From Maritalea myrionectae DSM 19524 (GTDB taxonomy: Bacteria > Pseudomonadota > Alphaproteobacteria > Rhizobiales > Devosiaceae), in assembly GCF_000423365.1 (NCBI RefSeq), contig NZ_AUHV01000002.1, forward strand, positions 603,260 to 667,259: a stretch of DNA of 64,000 nucleotides. Reading direction: 5' to 3'. The notes under the pieces are model-generated. The model searched no databases, was not told where the DNA came from, and saw only the letters and a program-made list of their open reading frames with translations. This document shows positions 54,156 to 62,408 of this stretch, piece by piece; the first letter of the stretch is position 1; every line of letters starts with the position of its first letter. A program made the position numbers and the translations under genes.

Positions 54156-54709
54156 GATGTGCCTCCAATCGGCGTTTCATCTTGCGGGGCCACCCATGTG
54201 CCATTGCTCAGCGCTTTGTGGGCGGCGCAATAGGACTTGGATGCGTCCGCCTTTGTGCAGCCGCAATATCGGGTGGTGGATCCCACCTCGATCGGCCAGC
54301 GGCATGAGTGGTCTTCAAGTTCAACAAGGGTCAACAAGAGCGCATTGCGGTTTGCCGGATGATCTGGTGAAAACACAGCTTTCACCGACTTCTTTTTAGC
54401 TTTGGCCCGCAATGATTGATCGAGCCGAAACGCCATTTTGTGATCAAAATCTCGCGACCTGCGCCCCCGCTTTCGTTTGATGGTGTGAGCTTTGTTTGCC
54501 GCCGCAGCCACCGCAACAGAAGTTGCCGCATCCGCCATCTTAATTTTATTGCGATAGGCAAAGCCGCAAATGGCACTGCGCGAACAATTCAGCAGTTCAC
54601 CAAGGTCTTTGGCGCTTAGCCCTTCGCGGCGAGACATGCGCACAACAGATATTTTGCTTTCATGCGAAAGCTGATCCCAATCACCAATTTTGGAGAAAAG
54701 TGCATTCAT
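54152..54709 (-). CDS. GcrA cell-cycle regulator homologue, phage-encoded
   Basis: A 185-residue protein. The N-terminal helix-turn-helix (SREGLSAKDLGELLNCSRSA) and the C-terminal block HSCRWPIEVG...YCG...SYCAAH match GcrA. In Caulobacter GcrA binds sigma-70 and activates promoters with methylated GANTC. Between them is a basic linker. It sits in the same coupled operon as a DNA methyltransferase (ATGA overlap), which suggests methylation-linked control of phage or host genes. Confidence 0.85.
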   Translation of the reverse strand: MNALFSKIGDWDQLSHESKISVVRMSRREGLSAKDLGELLNCSRSAICGFAYRNKIKMADAATSVAVAAAANKAHTIKRKRGRRSRDFDHKMAFRLDQSLRAKAKKKSVKAVFSPDHPANRNALLLTLVELEDHSCRWPIEVGSTTRYCGCTKADASKSYCAAHKALSNGTWVAPQDETPIGGTS

Positions 54710-56418
54710 GGCTTCACCGCTTTTTTGCGCGCCGCCACCGGGCTATCGCCCGTCCCCGGCTCCCCCGCCACAATCTCAATCTCAGCATCAATCGTGGGAT
54801 CGATCGGCAATATCTTGCCGTTGATCGCCACCCAGCCGGTCATCCAGTTGTTGGCGCGGTGGTTTTTGTTCGGATCAAACCGCGTGGCCGAAATCGCTGC
54901 AATCGAATAGGTCTCATAGCCATGCCCGCCATAAGGACCATTCACCTTCAACACCACCAGATCCTGGCTTTTGCCATTGGCCGTGTGTTTGATGGCAGTG
55001 TGCGGCGGCAGCAGATCCTTGACCGTCTTTTGCCCTTTGGGCACGGGCCGATACATCGCGTTCGCCGCTTTATCCTTTTCCAACAGCCCTTTTTCAGCCT
55101 TGCTCAGCTTGCGCGGCTTGGGGTGTGGCGCGGGCAAATTGTCTTGGTCATCAGCTGATGGTGCAGGCGCTTCTTTGCCCCATACATCCCAGCCAGGACG
55201 TGCCACACGCGCATTCAATTCAATTTTGGGCAGATTGGGGAAATAGCTTTCAATGATCTGGTGAAACACCACAGGCTTTTCGCTGTGCTTGCCCACTTTC
55301 GCCTTCTGGATTGACCGCGCCTGTGTGCCTTGCGCCGGGCATGGCGGGTGGCCCCTAGTGCCGATCAGCAAATGCTCATGTTCATCCGTCGCCCAATAAC
55401 CAGGGCCACGCTGTTTGCCGGGGCGGATTTTCTCCCAGGTGAAATCAGTCTGATGGGTAAATCCCCACGCCGCCATCACCTCAAGCGCTTGCGGCAGCAT
55501 GGGGCGGGTGGCCCACAAAAACAGAACACAATCATCAGCTGCAATGCTGGCCACATCCCGCGCTTTGATGGTCTCCAAATCGCTGGTGGGGTAATGATTG
55601 TCCGCAGCCCGATCCATGCCCGTTTCGCGGCTATAAGGTTCGAACCGCCATTCAGGATCTGCCAGGATCACCCCATATTTTTTGCTGGGCAGCGCCATCT
55701 GCTTTTGCCCCAATGCGGCTTCACGCTGTTGGCGCTTGGCTTTCTTCTCAGCGGTCTTTTTGTCGCGCAATTCCTTCGCCACCCGGCCAAAGGCTTTGCT
55801 GTCCATTTGCTTGATCAGATCGGCTTGCTCATCAACAGATAAGCTGGTCAGATCAGCCGCAGCACTCACATGCACTTTGCCTTCGCGCACCGCTTCAGTC
55901 AGTTCGGGCGCAGCTTTGTCCTGCACCTTTTTGGCATTGGCCACCGAACGGGGCGACACATTCAACATCGCCGCCGCTTCTTTGATCGAAGTCTGCGCTT
56001 CAACCTTTTGCAAATTTGCATCTTTGTCCGGCGCATCTTCACCCTTGGCCAGGTCGCGCCGTGCCCCTTGCCGCAAATTGGCGATGCTGGCCGCCGCCAA
56101 GGCACGCTGGCTGGCGCTCAAATGGCGGCGATGGATATTGCGCGACACCACAAATTGCGCCGGGTCGGCATTTGTGCCCGTGCGGTTGCAGTAGTCTTCA
56201 AACGTCTCAAACCATTGTTCTTTAGCAAAGCCCAATTTCAGCAGCGCATTATAACGGTTGCGCCCATCCAAAATCATGCCATCCAGCATGATGATCGGCT
56301 CATGCAATCCATGCAGGGCGATATCTTCTGTCAGCCGCTCATGATCATCCCCTTCGATAAAGGGGAAGGCGTTGGCCAGGGGGTGAAAGTCGAGATCGCG
56401 AATAAAATCCCAGCTCAT
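54706..56418 (-). CDS. ParB/Srx-domain fused to MT-A70 adenine methyltransferase
   Basis: A 570-residue fusion. Residues 1-110 are ParB-like (MILDGRNRYNALLKLGF, SRNIHRRHLSASQRALAAAS), a central helical KorB-type part follows, and residues about 250-420 are an MT-A70 domain with the catalytic DPEW in VILADPEWRFEPYS and ATDEHEHLLIGTRG. It would produce N6-methyladenine. A C-terminal extension of 150 residues has VVLKVNGPYGGHGYETYSIA. The start at 56418 follows AGGTGG. It is coupled to the GcrA gene by ATGA. Confidence 0.85.
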   Translation of the reverse strand: MSWDFIRDLDFHPLANAFPFIEGDDHERLTEDIALHGLHEPIIMLDGMILDGRNRYNALLKLGFAKEQWFETFEDYCNRTGTNADPAQFVVSRNIHRRHLSASQRALAAASIANLRQGARRDLAKGEDAPDKDANLQKVEAQTSIKEAAAMLNVSPRSVANAKKVQDKAAPELTEAVREGKVHVSAAADLTSLSVDEQADLIKQMDSKAFGRVAKELRDKKTAEKKAKRQQREAALGQKQMALPSKKYGVILADPEWRFEPYSRETGMDRAADNHYPTSDLETIKARDVASIAADDCVLFLWATRPMLPQALEVMAAWGFTHQTDFTWEKIRPGKQRGPGYWATDEHEHLLIGTRGHPPCPAQGTQARSIQKAKVGKHSEKPVVFHQIIESYFPNLPKIELNARVARPGWDVWGKEAPAPSADDQDNLPAPHPKPRKLSKAEKGLLEKDKAANAMYRPVPKGQKTVKDLLPPHTAIKHTANGKSQDLVVLKVNGPYGGHGYETYSIAAISATRFDPNKNHRANNWMTGWVAINGKILPIDPTIDAEIEIVAGEPGTGDSPVAARKKAVKP

Positions 56419-56498
56419 GCCGCCACCTGCCAATCTGATCCATTGACAAAGCCGCTGGCATTTTGCCCTATGAGGACATTGCTTTTGGGGGATTTTTT

Positions 56499-57644
56499 AT
56501 GAACAGGCTTGCAGACAGAATTGCCACAGTACTTTTCTATCTGTTGGCAACCGCTATACTTGCGCTGGCCCTTTTGATCGCGACAAAAGCCTTGATCATC
56601 ATATTTCCGGGATATGGTGAGCTCATTTCCAGTGACAAAATCAAATGGAGCATGCGTACTGGCACTCTTGAAGGATTTGGCTGGGCCGTGACCCTGCTTA
56701 TTGCAGTGATAGGCATACAGCAAAGCATTAAACGCACGATCGCAATGGAAGACACACTTAGGCATAGTGTTGAAAACTCCAAGAGCCAGCAACTCCAACA
56801 CGCCCTTGAAATGCTTGCCAGTGAAAAAGCCCCCCAACAGTTTGCAGCTATCACTTCCATGATCGCGATTAATGATGATTGTGGCGATGACTTGCGTAAG
56901 ATAATGCTCAACGCACTTTGTCGCTATGCAAGTTTTAGAAATACCGCTGAAATGAACGAAGCTGAAAAAAGGGATGAGAATACACATTTCAATGTGACAT
57001 TGGACGTAGGGACTGCGGAATTGCTTTATTCCGCCATCGCCAGCATCTCTAGCGCGATCGGTATCAAAACAGACGACCAAGTTTGCAAAATCGAAAAGGC
57101 AGAAGTCATTTGCGACGTCAAAGGTCTCGACTTTTATGCAATTGCATTCAATGAATGCACCTTTACAAAAGACGTCCTCGACTGCAGTTTTTGTCAATGC
57201 CAATTTCAAAGAACAAAATTGGTAGGCACCAAAGGAAAATGTGCATTTATTATCTGCGAGTTTAAAAGTTGCAGCTTCTATTATGCGGACTTTGAAAGGT
57301 TTGCAGATGGCGACTATGAGAACTTGCCCTTTTTTAATCCAAATGAGCCCACTCCTACAGTCAATTCGGCGTATTGCACATTTCAAGATTGCCGTATTGT
57401 GCGAATGAGGCTCGTTGCATATTTGTGTGAGGTAAGTGGCGGCTCTTATGAGGCAAACTCGGTTATGGATCTCTCGGCATGTTGGTATAAACAGCAGCCT
57501 ATATGTGCATATGGCGATAGAACGCGGCCCTTCAAAAGCAACGACTACCAAAGTGTGGAAGGTTTGAAATTCAGAGAACGCCGCGGTCGGTTCTTGGACG
57601 TATATGGAGCCGAACATCACTCACCCTCCCCAACCGCTTCATAA
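56499..57644 (+). CDS. Membrane-anchored pentapeptide-like protein 2 (prophage cargo)
   Basis: A 381-residue protein, start ATG at 56499 with GGGGGA upstream. Two membrane segments lie at about residues 7-40 and 62-85. A helical linker then has HALEMLASEKAPQQFAAITS, similar to protein 1. The C-terminal half has pentapeptide-like steps with many Cys (FNECTFTKDVLDCSFCQCQF, AYCTFQDCRIVRMRL). It is plus-strand between two minus-strand operons and overlaps the CII-like gene by 28 nt at the 3' end. Low-GC. Cargo gene of unknown function. Confidence 0.65.
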   Translation: MNRLADRIATVLFYLLATAILALALLIATKALIIIFPGYGELISSDKIKWSMRTGTLEGFGWAVTLLIAVIGIQQSIKRTIAMEDTLRHSVENSKSQQLQHALEMLASEKAPQQFAAITSMIAINDDCGDDLRKIMLNALCRYASFRNTAEMNEAEKRDENTHFNVTLDVGTAELLYSAIASISSAIGIKTDDQVCKIEKAEVICDVKGLDFYAIAFNECTFTKDVLDCSFCQCQFQRTKLVGTKGKCAFIICEFKSCSFYYADFERFADGDYENLPFFNPNEPTPTVNSAYCTFQDCRIVRMRLVAYLCEVSGGSYEANSVMDLSACWYKQQPICAYGDRTRPFKSNDYQSVEGLKFRERRGRFLDVYGAEHHSPSPTAS

Positions 57645-58075
57645 AGCGCCAACAGCGCTTGGATCGCTTCCCAAATCTCAGCGCGGCACAGCTTGGTTTC
57701 TTTGGCATCAAACCGCCCATCGGCCATGCTTTCGCCAATGGTTTTGAACACGTCGCCAATCTCTTTTGAGGTTTGCCCCATCGCGCTTTGCAGCGCGCCA
57801 TCGCCAAGGGATTTTGGCAGTGGGATCACCTCGCAATGCACCAAATGGGCAAAAGCGCGCACCAAAGAGGTGTCGCCACTGTCCAGCATCAAATCCCCGG
57901 CCACATCGATCGGCATAAAGATGTCCGGCTTGTTGTGGTTGCCATAATCAGAAAGGGCTTGATGCCGCACGCGGGTGACCATGGCGGCCCCCTCTTGCTT
58001 GCCTGATGCCCGCACCAGCTGGCGCGACGCGGCCTTTAATTCATGCAAATTATCTGCATTCATCATCCGGCTCAT
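57617..58075 (-). CDS. Phage regulatory protein CII (CP76 family)
   Basis: A 152-residue regulator. MMNADNLHELKAASRQLVRA, then RVRHQALSDYGN and FMPIDVAGDLMLDSG, match the CP76-type CII family. It would activate or tune early lysogeny promoters. The ATG at 58075 follows GGGAGG with 8 nt spacing. The start overlaps the stop of the gene before it (ATGA). Confidence 0.82.
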   Translation of the reverse strand: MSRMMNADNLHELKAASRQLVRASGKQEGAAMVTRVRHQALSDYGNHNKPDIFMPIDVAGDLMLDSGDTSLVRAFAHLVHCEVIPLPKSLGDGALQSAMGQTSKEIGDVFKTIGESMADGRFDAKETKLCRAEIWEAIQALLALYEAVGEGE

Positions 58076-58368
58076 GCGCAAAACCTCCCTTTTTGCCGCA
58101 TGACGCGCATTAAACGCCGCGCCAGAATGTCGGCATGAAAAACAAACCATGTTCCAATCTCAGTGCGGCCCTCACCCAATTGCGCCAGGCGCGGGCAAAT
58201 TTGAAAAAGGTGGCGCAGCGCCAACAGGCTAAGGAGGGGCAAGTCCACCTTGCCAACCATGCAAGCGCTGCGCCCGGCCCGCCGCTCACGACGCCCAGGG
58301 AGACCAACGAAAAAGAAGTGCCCCGCCCAATGCGGGGCCCGTTTGGGAGGAAACAATAATGCGCTCAT
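58072..58368 (-). CDS. Hypothetical basic early protein
   Basis: A 98-residue protein with many Arg residues (PGRRERRAGRSACMVGKVD). It overlaps the Cro-like gene before it and the CII-like gene after it by ATGA in both cases, the operon style here. No family recognised and the composition could be compatible with a spurious frame, so confidence is moderate. Confidence 0.5.
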   Translation of the reverse strand: MSALLFPPKRAPHWAGHFFFVGLPGRRERRAGRSACMVGKVDLPLLSLLALRHLFQICPRLAQLGEGRTEIGTWFVFHADILARRLMRVMRQKGRFCA

Positions 58369-58631
58369 GCCCGCACCTCTTGCGCCACTGGCAACAACGC
58401 ACCGGGCTTATTTACCCGCAACCATTCAAGCCGAACCTCATGCATATCTTGCGCGGTGACTTGGCCGTTGGTGAGATTTTCCAACCGAAATATCAATTCG
58501 CTGGGCATGGTCGCTGCGCCTTGTTCATAACGCTGCAAATTGCGCGCAGGATTCGCGCCAGCAATGCCTAGCTTTTCTGCCATTTCCCGCAATGAAATCT
58601 GTGCGTCAATTCGCCAATCACGTAACAACAT
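58365..58631 (-). CDS. Cro-like XRE-family DNA-binding protein
   Basis: An 88-residue protein with HTH (LREMAEKLGIAGANPARNLQRY). It is the first gene of the leftward operon and is divergent from the repressor, the position of cro. Its promoter has TTGACA (58667-58662) and a -10 near 58642, so the transcript would start about at the ATG: it may be leaderless. Start ATG 58631 rather than GTG 58646. Confidence 0.78.
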   Translation of the reverse strand: MLLRDWRIDAQISLREMAEKLGIAGANPARNLQRYEQGAATMPSELIFRLENLTNGQVTAQDMHEVRLEWLRVNKPGALLPVAQEVRA

Positions 58632-58640
58632 GCCGGTATG

Positions 58641-58714
58641 TAGCACTGAATGCTACTTACATGTCAAGTTAGAAATAGCACTCAGTGCTAGGACAGATGT
58701 AGCATTTAGTGCTA
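58641..58714. promoter_or_regulatory. Three repressor operators between cro-like and repressor genes
   Basis: Three 15-bp palindromes: TAGCACTGAATGCTA (58641-58655), TAGCACTCAGTGCTA (58676-58690) and TAGCATTTAGTGCTA (58700-58714). The first lies between the -35 and -10 of the leftward promoter and overlaps the -10 side. The other two flank the region upstream of the repressor, suited to autoregulation. Confidence 0.88.
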
Positions 58715-58724
58715 TCTGATTGAT

Positions 58725-59363
58725 ATGAAAAACAGAATTAAAGAACTGATGATCGAGAAAAAAATCTCGCGGGACGATTTGGCTCACGCTGTTGGCGTGC
58801 ATCCCGTCACCATCAGTCGTCTGATTTCAGGTCGTATCGATTTGAGTGGCGAGCGGCTACAAGCGCTTGCAAAAGCATTCAATGTGTCGCCAGAAGCGAT
58901 CATCAGCGACACACCAGTGGTGCCGATGCGCACCGTTAAGGTTGTGGCATTTGTACAAGCCGGTGCTTGGGCAGAAAGCAATGAATTGCCCGATGAAGAC
59001 CAATTTTCTGTTGCTGTGCCACAAGATACGGATCTCGCGAAGTACAGTTTGACTGGCGTGCAAGTGCGCGGCCCCTCCATGAACCTCCGCTATCCTGAAG
59101 GCACTGTTCTGGTCATCACGAATGCCATTGAAACTCAGGAAGATATCCAACCAGGTAAGCGATATGTCGTGGAACGTGAGCGCCCAGATGGCCTGCGCGA
59201 ATATACTGTTAAAACCCTTCACCGCGATGAAGAGGGCCACTTCTGGCTTATGCCAGAATCAAATGACCCTCGCCATCAACAGCCAATCGAAGTCAATGGT
59301 GATTTAGGCGACACCATCAGAGTACTAGGGCGCGTTGTCTATTCCCTACTTCGCGAAGACTGA
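58725..59363 (+). CDS. LexA/CI-like phage repressor (S24 peptidase)
   Basis: A 212-residue repressor. Residues 1-55 carry an HTH (LAHAVGVHPVTISRLISGR). The C-terminal S24 domain has an Ala-Gly cleavage site in FVQAGAW, catalytic Ser in VRGPSMNLRY and Lys in EYTVKTLHRD. RecA-stimulated self-cleavage would induce the phage. The five TAGCAC-N-TGCTA palindromes are its likely operators. No ribosome site is visible before ATG 58725, as in lambda cI. Confidence 0.92.
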   Translation: MKNRIKELMIEKKISRDDLAHAVGVHPVTISRLISGRIDLSGERLQALAKAFNVSPEAIISDTPVVPMRTVKVVAFVQAGAWAESNELPDEDQFSVAVPQDTDLAKYSLTGVQVRGPSMNLRYPEGTVLVITNAIETQEDIQPGKRYVVERERPDGLREYTVKTLHRDEEGHFWLMPESNDPRHQQPIEVNGDLGDTIRVLGRVVYSLLRED

Positions 59364-59702
59364 TCAATCTGAATAGTGTCCATCAACAATTGTCGCCAAA
59401 ACATCACCCGACCGGTAACCGCGAATTGACACATTAGCGCGGCCATCCTCATCAGCGGCTGAGCAATACACAGCGACAGCAACATTTATCTTTTGATTGT
59501 GACTAAGCGTTCGCCATTCTCTTTCATTGGCCTTCCAACCGCTTTCTTTGACTAAAAATCCAAGTCGCTCTGCTTTTGCAACGTAGTCAGCCATCGCCCC
59601 CGGTCGAGCTTTACACTCTTTCCAGACAGCTTGATTCACGCCACCGCATGCAAACAACATCGCAGCGCCAATCACCAATAATGCTATTTTCAAAAAATTC
59701 AC
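59364..59702 (-). CDS. Small lipoprotein, prophage cargo next to the repressor
   Basis: A 112-residue protein with a lipoprotein signal: LVIGAAMLFACGG, Cys at residue 19 as the lipidation site. The mature part has VYCSAADEDGRANVSIRGYR. The gene starts after a low-GC stretch and ends directly against the repressor stop (convergent). This position suggests expression in the lysogen; phage lipoproteins often block superinfecting phages, but that is not shown. Confidence 0.68.
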   Translation of the reverse strand: MNFLKIALLVIGAAMLFACGGVNQAVWKECKARPGAMADYVAKAERLGFLVKESGWKANEREWRTLSHNQKINVAVAVYCSAADEDGRANVSIRGYRSGDVLATIVDGHYSD

Positions 59703-59791
59703 TTCATGCCCGTTGCTATAATATCGCCTTAAAACATCAACAACTTAGCAGAATTTGCAAATACCGATCAAACCAATTGAAGCGCACAAAG

Positions 59792-59843
59792 TAGCGCTCA
59801 ATGCTACATTTATCTTGACATGTATATAGCACTCAATGCTACA
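59792..59843 (+). promoter_or_regulatory. Rightward early promoter with two repressor operators
   Basis: TTGACA at 59815-59820 followed by TGTATA, and TACATT at 59840-59845 about 19 bp away (or GCTACA at 17 bp) form a promoter. Palindromes TAGCGCTCAATGCTA (59792-59806) and TAGCACTCAATGCTA (59827-59841) lie over its ends. The layout copies that of the leftward promoter at 58641-58667. Confidence 0.85.
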
Positions 59844-59873
59844 TTGCGCATCATCCAACAAAGGAGATGCGAA

Positions 59874-60173
59874 ATGGATAGCCCATTTTTTGAAACTTAT
59901 GAACCGGCCAATGATCCAGTGATGGACGATGCAGCTGCCAATTATGTGGAGCGCGGCAACCCCGAAAAGGGCGTGGCCGATTGTGATGTGCAGCACATCG
60001 GCATCAGCATTTTGCGCCAAACCCCGCCCAATGAAGTCGCCATCTATCAAGCGCTAAAAGATGCGGGCCTCACCCTGGAACAGATCCAACGCCGCCTTCC
60101 CGGCATGTTGCGCGCCATGGGCGGCACCTATGCCGAACTGGCCGACAATCTGCGCCAAAAGGATCTGCACTAA
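59874..60173 (+). CDS. Early phage protein (rightward operon gene 1)
   Basis: A 99-residue protein, start ATG at 59874 with AAGGAG upstream. Segments PPNEVAIYQALKDAGLTLEQ and LRAMGGTYAELADNLRQKD form a small helical domain. It is the first gene behind the repressor-controlled promoter. No family recognised. Confidence 0.68.
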   Translation: MDSPFFETYEPANDPVMDDAAANYVERGNPEKGVADCDVQHIGISILRQTPPNEVAIYQALKDAGLTLEQIQRRLPGMLRAMGGTYAELADNLRQKDLH

Positions 60174-60310
60174 TGCGCAGCCAATTGGTGTTTGGGATAG
60201 AGGCCATCGGCCTCATTCTGTTTCTCACCACCCTTTTTCTGTTGGCCACCACCCCGCACATGTTTGAAACCGCAAAGGTGATTGCAAATGCCCTCAAATC
60301 AGCAGCCTGA
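60173..60310 (+). CDS. 45-residue membrane peptide, early operon
   Basis: Start ATG 60173 overlaps the stop of the gene before it (TAATG) and the stop lies at 60308-60310. The peptide has one hydrophobic segment (GLILFLTTLFLLATTP). It overlaps the next gene by 23 nt. Coding support is the coupling and the hydrophobic profile. Confidence 0.6.
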   Translation: MRSQLVFGIEAIGLILFLTTLFLLATTPHMFETAKVIANALKSAA

Positions 60311-60899
60311 TGTCGACCAGACCAAACAGTTTTTGGCCAACCGCATGGACGGGTCGCAGATCAATTTTGCCAATCCTGAATATGGCCTGTTTAATCCTCA
60401 TGCCACTTTTCGCCAGCTTAGCTTTATCAATCGCTGGGCGGGCAATATCCAATATGAGTATTCGGTGCTGCAGCATTCGCTGTTGGTGGCGGAGCTGATC
60501 GATGAGCCGCATTTGAAAATCTATGGCCTGATCCATGACGTGCCAGAAGATGGAACAGGCGACGTCACCGGACCATTCAAGGGCTTTCTGGACATGTGGT
60601 GCAATGGCTTTGTGGCCATGCACGAACAGCGCATGTTTGCCGCTCTTTGCAACAGCATCGGGATTGGCGCGCCAGGCACGGCAATTCAAGCAAAGGTACA
60701 CCGCGCTGATATGATTGCGCGCGCGACTGAATTGCGCGACGTGGTGGCCAACAAAAAAGGCATCACGATCCAATACGAACCGGCCAAACAACGGATCAAA
60801 CCAATGCGCCGCGAAGAACTGGTGATGCAAGCACTAGACCTGTTTCACGTCTATCGCGAACTCCACTTCGATAAGTTTGGCGGAACGCAAAATGGCTGA
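60288..60899 (+). CDS. HD-domain 5'-nucleotidase-like protein
   Basis: A 203-residue protein, start ATG 60288 with AAAGGTG upstream. It has YEYSVLQHSLLVAELI, LIHDVPED, and KVHRADMIARATELRD, an HD pattern like YfbR/deoxynucleotidase proteins. It might adjust nucleotide pools or degrade a signal nucleotide during early infection. It overlaps the next gene by 8 nt. Confidence 0.78.
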   Translation: MPSNQQPDVDQTKQFLANRMDGSQINFANPEYGLFNPHATFRQLSFINRWAGNIQYEYSVLQHSLLVAELIDEPHLKIYGLIHDVPEDGTGDVTGPFKGFLDMWCNGFVAMHEQRMFAALCNSIGIGAPGTAIQAKVHRADMIARATELRDVVANKKGITIQYEPAKQRIKPMRREELVMQALDLFHVYRELHFDKFGGTQNG

Positions 60900-61143
60900 G
60901 CAGATTGTGCCCTATCATTGGTTCGGCTGCAGCGATTGCGACACGGTGTGGATGGGCGCGCTAAAGCCCGTCAACGCCAAACAATATACCCGCATGTTCA
61001 AAGAGAACAAATTCTGCCCCCAATGCAACCGGCGCACCGCTTACCACCCCGGCCTGCCCAAAGGCCCAATCTATTCCCATCATTTCAGCGGCTCGATCCG
61101 CGAACTTACCCTAGACCTTCAATTGCAAAGGAACGCGGCGTGA
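60892..61143 (+). CDS. Small zinc-ribbon protein
   Basis: An 83-residue protein, start ATG 60892. Two Cys pairs, CSDC and CPQC, in GCSDCDTVWMGALKPVN and KFCPQCNRRT, suggest a zinc ribbon. It overlaps both neighbours (8 nt upstream, GTGA downstream). No family recognised. Confidence 0.68.
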   Translation: MAEQIVPYHWFGCSDCDTVWMGALKPVNAKQYTRMFKENKFCPQCNRRTAYHPGLPKGPIYSHHFSGSIRELTLDLQLQRNAA

Positions 61144-61364
61144 AACCCGCTCCAAAGGATCCCCGGAAACGTATCGAGCTATGGGAGTGGGCACTGGATC
61201 AGTTGGCCCTGCGCATTGATCAGATGGGTGATGCGGGATTGGTCTATTTACCGCTGTATGAGCGGCTTGAACAGGAACTTGAGGCTGATCTGACAAATGC
61301 AGAAACAATAAACTCCATCAAACGACGCCTTGCAAATCGGGAAAAAGCAACGCAGTCGCTATAG
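61140..61364 (+). CDS. Small helical early protein
   Basis: A 74-residue protein, GTG start overlapping the stop before it (GTGA). It includes ELWEWALDQLALRIDQMGDA and AETINSIKRRLANRE, predicted helical. It is the last coupled gene of the early operon. Confidence 0.65.
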   Translation: MKPAPKDPRKRIELWEWALDQLALRIDQMGDAGLVYLPLYERLEQELEADLTNAETINSIKRRLANREKATQSL

Positions 61365-61382
61365 TGAAATCTTGATGATTCC

Positions 61383-62408
61383 GTGCTATCAACTCGACAT
61401 GCAGGTGAAGCCTCAGGAGATTTTATTGTCAAAACTGCTATCACCGGTTCGTCGGAGTCTTATTACCTCTTTGAAAATAAGATCGGCAGCAAAAAACTTC
61501 CAATAAATAAGAAACAGCACGAAGACATCAAAGACGCTATTTTGACAATAAAGTCAGCCGGTGAAATTGAAGAACTGTTTCAAATATTTGCAACATCCTT
61601 TCTGAGATTTGAGAAGGACCAGCTGGACACTAGTCTAGAATTTGCTTACTCGCAGCACAGTAAAGTAGATTATGTCACTCAATTATTTAAGAATGCTCGA
61701 CAACGGTTCAATGTTAGCCTTATTACGATCCTCACTTCGTTTCAAAGCTATGTTGATCATAGTGATCGCATATTCAAACACTTGAAAAGCTTACCCGAAG
61801 CACAAGATTATAACAAAAGTTTGGGCAATACAGCGTACGATGGCCACTTGAGCTATCGAGTTTGCGCTGCACTTCGGAACTATGCTCAACATCACGCCCT
61901 TCCTCTCGAAGGCTTCGCTATTGATTCCACCAACATCTACCCCAATGATGACATTGCTGCAGGCAAAGCTGTGGCAAGAGCATATAACACGTCCCCTTGG
62001 CTCGACGTCCTAAAGTTTAGTGATTCATCAAAAGTAAAACGCAAGCTCAAAGATGAACTAGCAAACCTTGGCTACAAGCAAATTGACTTAAAATGGCTCG
62101 TTCGTGATTTCGTTGTTTCGATGTACAATCGCCACGCAGCATTGCGCGAATATCTAAAACCAACAGTTGAAACTTCAAGCGCCAAAATTACGGAAGCATA
62201 CGGTCTCTACAACGCTAAACATAAAGGTGACGCAAGTCACCTTGCACTGCATGAGGAAGACGGTATTCATCATCTAAAACGAGGTTTGGCTGCGCAGGTT
62301 TTGGAGGACTTTAATACTTACACCTTATTAAAGTACGCAAACAAGGTGCACATTACATCCCAAATCAAATCAGAAAAATCTACATATACCGACCAACAAT
62401 CCACCTAG
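61383..62408 (+). CDS. Large prophage cargo protein with HEPN-like RNxxxH motif
   Basis: A 341-residue, mostly helical protein of no family I can name, GTG start without clear ribosome site (the true start may differ). The segment ALRNYAQHHALPL contains Arg165-Asn166-x3-His170, the RNxxxH pattern of HEPN ribonucleases. A/T-rich compared with the early operon before it. It lies convergent with the integrase, the classic spot for defence cargo. A function in RNA cleavage and phage defence is inferred from the motif and position only. Confidence 0.6.
   Translation: MLSTRHAGEASGDFIVKTAITGSSESYYLFENKIGSKKLPINKKQHEDIKDAILTIKSAGEIEELFQIFATSFLRFEKDQLDTSLEFAYSQHSKVDYVTQLFKNARQRFNVSLITILTSFQSYVDHSDRIFKHLKSLPEAQDYNKSLGNTAYDGHLSYRVCAALRNYAQHHALPLEGFAIDSTNIYPNDDIAAGKAVARAYNTSPWLDVLKFSDSSKVKRKLKDELANLGYKQIDLKWLVRDFVVSMYNRHAALREYLKPTVETSSAKITEAYGLYNAKHKGDASHLALHEEDGIHHLKRGLAAQVLEDFNTYTLLKYANKVHITSQIKSEKSTYTDQQST

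Noticed and set aside
56415..57620. Minus-strand open frame of 401 codons opposite pentapeptide protein 2
   Set aside because: Same reasoning: the plus-strand product is organised and related in layout to protein 1; the antisense one is a shadow.
58135..58359. Plus-strand open frame of 74 codons opposite the basic early protein
   Set aside because: The minus-strand frame is coupled by ATGA overlaps at both ends, which the plus-strand frame is not, though neither is certain.
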